NCBI GenBank assembly: GCA_030752795.1
Contig: JASMDM010000008.1
Span: forward strand, 1-50,121
Source: SAR202 cluster bacterium
GTDB taxonomy: Bacteria > Chloroflexota > Dehalococcoidia > Lucifugimonadales > UBA1123
DNA: 50,121 nucleotides
Reading direction: 5' to 3'
Part shown: positions 1 to 6,252 of the stretch, piece by piece
Position numbering within the stretch: position 1 is the stretch's first letter
How the letters are laid out: every line of letters starts with the position of its first letter
Notes under the pieces: model-generated
Database searches by the model: none
Seen by the model: the letters and a program-made list of their open reading frames with translations, nothing else
What the model was told of the DNA's origin: nothing
Translations under genes and position numbers: made by a program

Positions 1-422
1 AGCTTAGCTAGCTCGGCTCGACGCATACCAGTCAGAACAGCTGTATCTATAAGAAGGAGGTCTCTGGGTATCGAAGCCTTATAGCTCTTGTGGGCTCTTA
101 CAGCCTCCCTTAATCTCTCTATATCCTCCTCTGCTACTAGCTCTGGAAGGATATGAGGTCTTTTCATCTTCACCTCAAACTCCATGCCTAGATAAGCCAT
201 GAATCCCTTGAGATAGCCTGCGTATCGAATGCGGGAATTAATGCTTAGGTGGTTGGAATTTGATAGAAACTTATAAGCTGTTGCTGGGGACAAAGTGTTG
301 CCAAGCGTTGCCAAATCGCTGACATAGCGAACTAAATACTGCCGATTCCCAGCAATGTAGTTCTCGGATAGTCCCTGACTGTGCAGGTAGAGGAGATAGT
401 GAAGTAATTCTGGGTGCTCTGC
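1..422 (-). CDS. Tyrosine recombinase (integrase), N-terminal part, runs off the window
   Basis: Site-specific recombinase that would cut and join DNA at an attachment site. The visible ~140 residues show a helical core-binding domain (HPELLHYLLYL near the start, then SINSRIRYAGYLKGFMAYLG), a linker with KRPHILPELVAEEDIERL, and the start of the catalytic domain with the first catalytic Arg in LTGMRRAELAKL. The His, second Arg and Tyr lie beyond the left edge. The DNA is visibly AT-richer than its neighbours, which fits acquired DNA. No ATG or GTG start exists in frame: the frame stays open rightward through the adjoining tRNA half to about position 580, with only TTG codons as possible starts. 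It may therefore be an N-terminally truncated copy produced by integration. Family assignment is secure; start and integrity are not. Confidence 0.85.
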
Positions 423-467
423 CTCTTCAATGCCATTGAAGCGCTCTCCCAGATGAGCTACAGCCCC
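422..467 (-). tRNA. tRNA-Ala(GGC), 5' half only
   Basis: Reading the minus strand from 467, the sequence gives acceptor 5' strand GGGGCTG, TA, D-stem GCTC, D-loop ATCTGGGA, GAGC, then a perfect 5-bp anticodon stem CTTCA/TGAAG enclosing the loop ATGGCAT with anticodon GGC (Ala). After AGG in the variable region, the expected T-arm and 3' acceptor strand are absent, and the sequence continues as integrase coding sequence. A promoter lies just upstream, so this looks like the native 5' end of the gene. I infer it is one end of an element integrated into the tRNA gene; the 3' half should lie at the other end of the element, outside the window. Confidence 0.85.
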
Positions 468-480
468 ACTCGGCTCGACG

Positions 481-509
481 AATATAGCAAACGGGTCAAC
501 GGTCCGCAA
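481..509 (-). promoter_or_regulatory. Sigma-70 type promoter of the tRNA-Ala gene
   Basis: On the minus strand TTGCGG (509-504) is followed by exactly 17 bases and TATATT (486-481). The predicted transcription start near 474 is a few bases before the first tRNA base at 467, normal for a tRNA gene. With the tRNA truncated, transcription from here would run directly into the integrase frame. Confidence 0.65.
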
Positions 510-562
510 GAACGCGACACGCAAAAGCGGGGCATGTTCTCCTTCTCGACGGCCAGCGGCGC

Positions 563-1792
563 CTAGATCAGCAGTTCGCCCTCACGCTTGACCACGGTAC
601 CCTGCTTCACGATCGTGTTGACGGTGTGCAGCGTCGCGATGTCTTCGGCGGGGTTGCCGTCGATGATTAGGATGTCGGCGGCCTTGCCCGCTTCTAGGGT
701 GCCGGTCTCGTCCAGGACGCCGAGGCAGTCGGCGGAGGTTTGGGTAGCGCAGACTATCGCCTCCATCGGTGAGATGCGCATGTCTTCGACCATCACTTGG
801 GGTATGTAGGCGAAGTCGTCGAAGTTGGCGTTCGTCATGCCGGCGTCCATACCGGTCACGAACTTGACGCCCCGGTCCCACATGTCTCGCAAGATCTCGA
901 ATCGGCGAACTGGGTCGCGCATTGGTCCGCCCGTCGTCCTGACGCGGCCCCTGATCTGGTTGAGCCGGCCCAACGCAAGGGTTGGGTCGACCCATGTGCC
1001 GGCTTCGGCGAGCCTGTCGGCGTAGTCTTCATCGTAGTCGAACATGCCGTTTGGGTCTTCGTCCAGCCAGGAGCAGTGGATCAGGTTGTGCACGCCGGCA
1101 TCGACGCAGTTTCGCACTCCTGCAGAAGCATGGCAGTGCGCCGCAACGCGCAGATTCAGGCGCTCGGCGTCTTGGACCGCAGCCCTGAGGGTTTCGACCG
1201 GGTATTGTGGCGCTCGGACGTTGGTTCCGGGGGTAAACCCGCCGCCCGTTGACATGACCTTGATCCAGTCTGCGCCCGACTTGAACTGGCCGCGAACGGC
1301 GGTGACCATTTCGTCGCTGGTGTCGGCTTCCGTGCCGAACATGTTGCAGTGCCCACCTGTTGTTGTAATCGGCGTGCCTGCCACCAACATTCGCGGACCG
1401 GGCACGATGCCGTCTTCGACTGCTTGCTTGAGCGGGAAGATGACCTGGTTTCGGCTGCCGAGATCGCGCATCGTCGTCACGCCCGAGCTCAGCACCGCGC
1501 GCACGGCCTGCACGCCTCGCATGAGGAACACTTCGTCGCTCTCGGTGGTGATGTGTCGATACGCGTCGGCCTGAGCCGAGCAGTGGATGTGCGTGTGCAC
1601 TTCGATGAAGCCGGGCATGAGTGTGCCGCCGGAGACATCGATAACATCGGAGTCGTCGCGATCGCCGGTGTCGAGTTTGTCTTGCTGGGTCACTTCAGAG
1701 ATCCGGCCGTCTTCGACGACGATCGCCGCGTTCTCAATCGGCACGGCGCCGGTCCCATCAATCAGTCGGTTAGCTTTCAATATTAGCCGCAT
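563..1792 (-). CDS. Metal-dependent amidohydrolase, imidazolonepropionase/prolidase-like
   Basis: Cytoplasmic hydrolase of the amidohydrolase superfamily (COG1228-like); these cleave cyclic amides or Xaa-Pro type peptides, but the substrate cannot be read from sequence. The 409 residues show the full metal-site set: HxH at residues 66/68 (GFIEVHTHIH), a candidate carboxylated lysine in DWIKVMSTGGG (about 178), histidines in VAAHCH (219) and NLIHC (239), and a late aspartate in TGMDAGM. An N-terminal beta-sandwich strand set (LIDGTG, VVEDGRI) and a C-terminal GTLEAGKAADILIIDGNP segment complete the fold. It is the last gene before the tRNA/integrase junction and has a single gene upstream in the same direction (HAD phosphatase). 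Confidence 0.9.
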   Translation of the reverse strand: MRLILKANRLIDGTGAVPIENAAIVVEDGRISEVTQQDKLDTGDRDDSDVIDVSGGTLMPGFIEVHTHIHCSAQADAYRHITTESDEVFLMRGVQAVRAVLSSGVTTMRDLGSRNQVIFPLKQAVEDGIVPGPRMLVAGTPITTTGGHCNMFGTEADTSDEMVTAVRGQFKSGADWIKVMSTGGGFTPGTNVRAPQYPVETLRAAVQDAERLNLRVAAHCHASAGVRNCVDAGVHNLIHCSWLDEDPNGMFDYDEDYADRLAEAGTWVDPTLALGRLNQIRGRVRTTGGPMRDPVRRFEILRDMWDRGVKFVTGMDAGMTNANFDDFAYIPQVMVEDMRISPMEAIVCATQTSADCLGVLDETGTLEAGKAADILIIDGNPAEDIATLHTVNTIVKQGTVVKREGELLI

Positions 1793-1897
1793 TGCAGTGT
1801 CGCTCCTGAAAACCTCAGTGTGCCCGTAGCGTCATTTCACGCTGGATCGGGCGTAGGCGTCTGGAGTATATCACGCCCGATTCCGTGACACTTAGCC

Positions 1898-2569
1898 TCA
1901 GCGCCTGCTTGCTTCTATCGAGTCGATCTGACGCAAAAGCGCCTCGACGGTCGTGTCGCCGAGCGAGTCCACGCGCATGTCGGCGTGACCAACATCGAGG
2001 TCGCGCGTCATCGAATTAGGGACGGCGAGGCAGAACACGCCCGCGCGTTTGGCAGCAGTGATTCCGGTGGGCGAGTCTTCGATTGCGATCGCCTGTTCCG
2101 GGGCGATGTTCAACGCTGCAACGGCCGCGAGGTAGATGTCAGGGTGCGGTTTCGCGTTGGCGACGTCGTCCCCGGTGAATATCTCTGAGAAGTAGTGACT
2201 CAATCCGAGCCGCTTGAGGTGATGCTGCGCCCAACCGCCGCGAGAGGCGGACGCGATCGCGAGGCCGAGTTCGAGCCGGGTCGCCTCTTCCAGAAAATCG
2301 ACGACGCCGGGCATGACGGGGTTGGCTTCGACCATCTCGATGTAAACGGCGTGCCGCCCCTTGCTCAAGCCGGACCGGTCGATCTCAATCCCTGTCTGGG
2401 CTTCCAGGTACTTGGGAATGTCGTACTCGACGCTTCCGATGAGAGGCGACCAAACCTCACGGTCCAGTTGCACGTTATGTGCTGCGAACACGTTGGCCCA
2501 TGACTGGTAGTCGGGCGTCTCGGTGTCGAGGATGACGCCGTCAAAATCGAATACGATTGCCTGTTTCAA
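1898..2569 (-). CDS. HAD-superfamily hydrolase, beta-phosphoglucomutase-like
   Basis: Haloacid-dehalogenase type phosphatase or phosphomutase of 223 residues, probably acting on a small phosphorylated metabolite. Motif I is VFDFDGVILDTE with the nucleophile Asp, motif II is the serine in IASASRGG, motif III the lysine in ANAKPHPDIYL, and motif IV the acidic pair in AIEDSPTGITAA. A cap domain lies between motifs I and II. I start it at TTG 2569, immediately before the first beta strand. The frame is open further upstream to 2968, but that extension is Arg-rich low-complexity sequence antisense to the neighbouring lipoprotein gene and is not real. The gene is divergent from that lipoprotein. 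Confidence 0.85.
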   Translation of the reverse strand: MKQAIVFDFDGVILDTETPDYQSWANVFAAHNVQLDREVWSPLIGSVEYDIPKYLEAQTGIEIDRSGLSKGRHAVYIEMVEANPVMPGVVDFLEEATRLELGLAIASASRGGWAQHHLKRLGLSHYFSEIFTGDDVANAKPHPDIYLAAVAALNIAPEQAIAIEDSPTGITAAKRAGVFCLAVPNSMTRDLDVGHADMRVDSLGDTTVEALLRQIDSIEASRR

Positions 2570-2655
2570 ATCGGTGCCCTGGTGAGAACGGATAGAACCA
2601 AGGGAAAGTATAGCACCGGCTTGTCGCTCCGGTGGCGAGCGATCCCAGGGTGCAA

Positions 2656-2661
2656 TATAAT
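2656..2661 (+). promoter_or_regulatory. Consensus -10 box for the lipoprotein gene, leaderless spacing
   Basis: A perfect TATAAT ends 7 bases before the ATG at 2669, so transcription would start at or next to the start codon. The matching -35 position (TGGCGA) is poor. No Shine-Dalgarno sequence precedes the ATG, which fits a leaderless message. Confidence 0.5.
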
Positions 2662-2668
2662 CCGTGCC

Positions 2669-3532
2669 ATGATTGGGGTGCGCGGGCTCGTCCTGTTGTT
2701 GGGTTTGCTGCTTGTGACGGTGTTGCCAGCTTGCGGAGCCGAGGTCGTGCCCACTCCGACGCCTGCGCCCACAGCGACGCCGACGCCCACGCCGACTCCA
2801 ACACCAACGTTCACCCCGACGCCTACACCGGTCCCGACGCCCACGCCACCCCCAACGCCAACCCGGACACCGGACGCCACCGGCAGCCCCACGACGATCG
2901 AGGCGCCGGACGCGGACGAGCTGTTGCGCGATTCCGCCGCGGCGATGGCGGCCGTCGAATCGTTCCACTTCAACGTTTCGGGCGATCTGACGGCATCCAG
3001 CCAGGGCGCCGAGATTCAGGTTCTGATCAGCTATATCGGCGACGTGGAGACGCCGGATCGGACGCAGGGGAATCTGAGCCTATCGGTGATCGTGTTCGTC
3101 CTGGAGATGGACATAATCACGATCGGCGATGTTAACTACACGTCAAATCAACAGGCGGGAGAGTGGGAGGTGTCTTCAGACTCCGTCGGCATCCCCAACC
3201 CGGCCGATTTCGCTCGCGGAGGAACGCCCGCGGTTAGCGAAGCAACTTATTTGGGAGTGGAACAGCGGGACAGCGAAGACCTGTATCACCTGACGGGCGT
3301 CGCCCATCTGGCACTGGTATCGGGCGCCGGAGACGACGCACCCGCCGACATCTGGATCGGCGTCGACGACCTACTCATCCGTGAGGTCGCCCTGGAAGCG
3401 CCCGTCGATCTCGATGCGCTCGGATTCGCACTTGGCAGCGTGGGACTTGGAGGCGACGGCTCGGCGGTCATATCGATCAAGCTGTCTGACTACGGAAAAC
3501 CCGTCAAGATCGAAGCGCCGATAGCAGAATAA
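2669..3532 (+). CDS. LppX/LprAFG-like lipoprotein with Thr-Pro-rich linker
   Basis: Predicted surface lipoprotein of 287 residues. It has a hydrophobic signal (GVRGLVLLLGLLLVTVLP) ending in a lipobox with the lipidated Cys in LPACG, then about 45 residues of alternating Thr and Pro that should form an extended tether. A C-terminal domain follows, beginning DADELLRDSAAAMAAVESFHF, which resembles the LppX/LprAFG (DUF1396-like) fold that binds lipids in actinobacterial proteins. An upstream in-frame start at 2582 would add a stretch without signal-peptide character, so ATG 2669 is preferred; the -10 box at 2656 supports that. No partner gene is adjacent. Role unknown beyond likely lipid or envelope function. 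Confidence 0.8.
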   Translation: MIGVRGLVLLLGLLLVTVLPACGAEVVPTPTPAPTATPTPTPTPTPTFTPTPTPVPTPTPPPTPTRTPDATGSPTTIEAPDADELLRDSAAAMAAVESFHFNVSGDLTASSQGAEIQVLISYIGDVETPDRTQGNLSLSVIVFVLEMDIITIGDVNYTSNQQAGEWEVSSDSVGIPNPADFARGGTPAVSEATYLGVEQRDSEDLYHLTGVAHLALVSGAGDDAPADIWIGVDDLLIREVALEAPVDLDALGFALGSVGLGGDGSAVISIKLSDYGKPVKIEAPIAE

Positions 3533-3606
3533 TCGAGCCGGTCGAAACCTTAAGTCCCTCTCGCCCCTTCGGTCGCTTCGTCGGTCCGGAATTGCGCAGA
3601 GGTTGT

Positions 3607-4011
3607 CTATTCTCGACGCGGCGCCAGCGTCCGCACGTGGTCGACGATATCAGACGTCTTCGTGCCAGGGCCGAAAATCGCACTGACGCCGATGTCCTCC
3701 AGCGCGCGCCGGTCGGATTCAGGGATGATTCCGCCTGCGATAACGGGGACGTCGCCCATGTCGTTCTCGCGAAGCCCGGACATGATCGTCGGGAACAACT
3801 CCATGTGGGCGCCCGACAGTATGCTGAGACCGATCAGATCGACATCCTCTTGCAACGCGGTCTCGACGATCATCTCGGGGGTCTGGCGAATCCCGGTGTA
3901 GATGACCTCCATGCCCGCGTCTCTCAGTGCCCGTGCGATGATCTTGGCGCCTCGATCGTGCCCATCCAGGCCCGGTTTGGCCACTAGCACTCGCAGGATA
4001 TCTGAATTCAT
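3607..4011 (-). CDS. mcmB: Methylmalonyl-CoA mutase, B12-binding chain
   Basis: Cobalamin-binding subunit (134 residues) that together with the large chain at 9259-10896 would interconvert methylmalonyl-CoA and succinyl-CoA. It starts [18 protein letters not shown], carrying the DxHxxG base-off cobalamin motif with the Co-coordinating His. It continues with the conserved [11 protein letters not shown] and VIAGGIIP strands of the Rossmann-like fold and ends IFGPGT. Length equals a stand-alone B12 domain, so this is the split, two-chain form. It begins 4 bases after the epimerase gene ends, so the two are surely cotranscribed. Confidence 0.93.
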   Translation of the reverse strand: MNSDILRVLVAKPGLDGHDRGAKIIARALRDAGMEVIYTGIRQTPEMIVETALQEDVDLIGLSILSGAHMELFPTIMSGLRENDMGDVPVIAGGIIPESDRRALEDIGVSAIFGPGTKTSDIVDHVRTLAPRRE

Positions 4012-4015
4012 CGCT

Positions 4016-4456
4016 CTACCTCTTCGCGGTCGCTTGGTCGACGAGCTCGATCAGCACGCCCCTGGTGGATCTTGGGTGGATGAAGCCGATCATGCCGGAA
4101 AGGCCTTCTCTCGGCGCGGTGTCGATGAGTTGAGTTCCCGACTCACCCAGCTTGTCGAGCGTGCCCTGCAGGTCTTCGACCTCGAAGCAGATGTGATGCA
4201 CGCCTTCGCCCCGGCGCTCGATGAATCGCGCGACGCCGCCTTGAGGGTCGGTCGGTTGGATGAACTCGATCGACGACCCGCCCACACGGACGAGTGCGGC
4301 GAGAACTGCTTGGTCTTCCAGGTTCTCGACCTCCGCTTGGCCAGCGCCAAACGTCTCTTGATAGAAACGGATCGTGTCCTCAATGTCGTTGACCGCGATG
4401 GCCACGTGGTTCAGATGGCGGGCGGTGCAGGGGCTGCTTCCGGATTGCTCGGTCAT
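4016..4456 (-). CDS. mce: Methylmalonyl-CoA epimerase
   Basis: Vicinal-oxygen-chelate family enzyme (146 residues) that racemises methylmalonyl-CoA so the mutase can use it. Metal ligands are visible in HLNHVAIAV near the N-terminus, SIEFIQP, HHICFEV and the C-terminal VLIELVD. Two beta-alpha-beta-beta-beta modules of about 60 residues each fit the family. It sits between the acyl-CoA dehydrogenase (22-base gap upstream) and the mutase B12 chain (4-base gap downstream), which makes the pathway assignment firm. Confidence 0.93.
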   Translation of the reverse strand: MTEQSGSSPCTARHLNHVAIAVNDIEDTIRFYQETFGAGQAEVENLEDQAVLAALVRVGGSSIEFIQPTDPQGGVARFIERRGEGVHHICFEVEDLQGTLDKLGESGTQLIDTAPREGLSGMIGFIHPRSTRGVLIELVDQATAKR

Positions 4457-4478
4457 GGTTGGTCCTTCAAATTCAAGA

Positions 4479-5627
4479 TTATTCGCGAGATATGAGGTTT
4501 CGCGCGATGATCAGGCGTTGAACCTCAGAAGCGCCTTCGTAGATCTCCATCACTTTCGCGTCGCGGTAGAAGCGCTCCGCATCCGTGGGTGCGAAGTAGC
4601 CGATGCCTCCGTGCATCTGGACCGACTTGTCGGCGCATTCGACGGCGACTCTAGACGCGTGAAGTTTGGCCATCGACACCTCGGTGATGAACGGCAATTC
4701 GGCGTCCATCAGCGTTGCGGCTTTGTGTGTCAGCAAACGGGAGGTCTCGATGCTCGTTGCCATGTCGACGAGCATCCACTGCAGGCCTTGGAAGTCGGCC
4801 AGACGCTGGCCGAACGCGCGCCGCTGCTGAACGTACGCCAACGCGGAGTCGTATGCTGCCTGCGCTATGCCGACACACTGTGCCGCGATCGTCAGGCGGC
4901 TTGCGTTTAACACCGCCATCGTTTCGCGGAATCCGTTGCCTTCGTCGCCCAGACGGTTTTCCATCGGGACCGAGCAGTTCTCGAAGACAACCTCTGCCGT
5001 CGATGAAGCGCGGATGCCCATCTTGCCGTGGAGAGGGTTGACGCTGAGCCCGGGAGAGTCTTTCTCCACGATCATGGCGTTGATGCCTCTCGCTCCCAGA
5101 CTGCGATCTATGGACGACATGACGACCAGAACGCCCGCTTCCTCGGCGTTGGTGATGAAGGTCTTCGAGCCGTTCAACACGTACGATCCGCCGGAAGCGA
5201 CGCCCGTCGTATGCATGGCGGCCGCGTCGGAGCCGGTCTCGGGTTCGGTGAGGGCGAATGCACCCATCATCTCACCGCTGACCAGGGGCGGAAGGAACTG
5301 GCGCTTCTGACCTTCCGTGCCGAACATGTTGATGAACTGAGTGCAGAGCGACACGTGCGCGCCAAACGTCGTGGCGGTCGCGGCGCACGCCCGCGAAATC
5401 TCTTCGACGACGATCGCGGTCTGACGGTTGGTGCCGCCGCTGCCGCCGAACTCCTCGTCGATGCCGAGCCCGAGCATCCCCATCTCGGCGAGTCCTCGCA
5501 TGTTCTCCCAGGGGAATTCGCTAGTCTCGTCATGATGCGCAGCGCGAGGCGCTATTGTGTTGTCCGCAAAGTCCTTGATCGTGTTCTTGAGGAGGAGCTC
5601 TTCCTCGCTCAGAAGATACTGATTCAA
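4479..5627 (-). CDS. Acyl-CoA dehydrogenase
   Basis: FAD enzyme of 382 residues oxidising an acyl-CoA thioester to the enoyl-CoA, with electrons passed to an electron-transfer flavoprotein. Family features in order: helical N-domain with EEFGGSGGTNRQTAIVVEEI, the flavin-contact segment GAFALTEPETGSDAAA, SKTFITNA, the FQGLQWMLVDMAT helix and QMHGGIGYFAPTDAERFYRDA. The catalytic Glu position is in MEIYEGASEVQ near the C-terminus, as in short- and medium-chain enzymes. The chain length of the substrate cannot be told. It is the first gene of a tight group with the epimerase and mutase B12 chain, and the remnant of a histidine phosphatase lies directly upstream. Confidence 0.92.
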   Translation of the reverse strand: MNQYLLSEEELLLKNTIKDFADNTIAPRAAHHDETSEFPWENMRGLAEMGMLGLGIDEEFGGSGGTNRQTAIVVEEISRACAATATTFGAHVSLCTQFINMFGTEGQKRQFLPPLVSGEMMGAFALTEPETGSDAAAMHTTGVASGGSYVLNGSKTFITNAEEAGVLVVMSSIDRSLGARGINAMIVEKDSPGLSVNPLHGKMGIRASSTAEVVFENCSVPMENRLGDEGNGFRETMAVLNASRLTIAAQCVGIAQAAYDSALAYVQQRRAFGQRLADFQGLQWMLVDMATSIETSRLLTHKAATLMDAELPFITEVSMAKLHASRVAVECADKSVQMHGGIGYFAPTDAERFYRDAKVMEIYEGASEVQRLIIARNLISRE

Positions 5628-5665
5628 GTGGTCTCCCTCCGATGGAATCTGAGTGCGCCGTAACT

Positions 5666-6252
5666 CTATGTGATGTCGGTGACGATGTCCAGCAGAGCGT
5701 AGTCAGGCAGTGCCAGAACGGCTTACGACGGCAGTCCGAGCGAACGCCAGACATCCATCGAGTCGACGCCGGCGTGTCTCGCCAGAAACAGCGTGATGAC
5801 GGCCCCGTGCGCCACGACTACGATGTCGGAGTCGGTTTCCGAATCGATGATCGTCGCGATCGATTGATCGAACCGATCCAAGCCTGGTCTGCTGTTTCAG
5901 AGCCGTAGACAAGGTCGTCTGGGTTGTCGAACAACTTGGCGATGGCGCCTTCGAATCCCTGCGGATCAGGAAAGAATTGGGCATCGTCTCGATGATGTTC
6001 TTCCAATCCCGAACGAACGCGAATGTCCACGCCTAGACGGCTCGCGACCAACTTCGCGGTTTCCGTGGCCTTCGGCTCGGAGCTCGCATGCACGGCGACG
6101 ACATCGAACTGCGATATGCGATCCGAGAGCTCGCGGCAACGTACGCGACCCTGATCGGACAGCTCCCAGCGGCTCGCGGGCGTGTCCGGTTCCAGGACTG
6201 GCAGCGAGTGTTTGACGAGAACCAGTTTTCGGGCAGCGTTCGGGCCGATTTC
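5666..6252 (-). pseudogene. Histidine phosphatase family protein, broken by frameshift and stop
   Basis: A phosphoglycerate-mutase-like protein can be pieced together. It begins KLVLVKHSLPVLEPD, with the catalytic His in KHS where the family has RHG/KHS, continues through VVAVHASSEPKATETAK and ends with the second catalytic His in DIVVVAHGAVITLFLARH. Three lesions are visible. There is no ATG, GTG or TTG in the correct frame between the preceding stop and the catalytic His. Near 5877 one base appears lost (TGGATCGG where TGGGATCGG would keep the frame). At 5725-5723 TAA interrupts LGLPS before AVLALPDYALLDIV. Restored, it would be about 195 residues. It slightly overlaps the CoA transferase stop codon and was probably translationally coupled. 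Sequencing error could explain one lesion, hardly all three. Confidence 0.8.

Noticed and set aside
12..480. 12-base direct repeat CTCGGCTCGACG at 12-23 and 469-480, considered as an integration target duplication or attachment core
   Set aside because: One copy encodes the catalytic-Arg region of the integrase and the other lies upstream of the tRNA, not at the junction; a match of this length can arise by chance.
422..560. Short frame starting ATGCCCCGC at about 534 on the minus strand with AAGGAG upstream
   Set aside because: It ends at a TAG inside the tRNA half after about 25 codons and has no recognisable content.
2570..2968. Upstream extension of the HAD phosphatase frame
   Set aside because: Arg-rich low-complexity sequence complementary to the Thr-Pro codons of the lipoprotein; the HAD fold starts at 2569.
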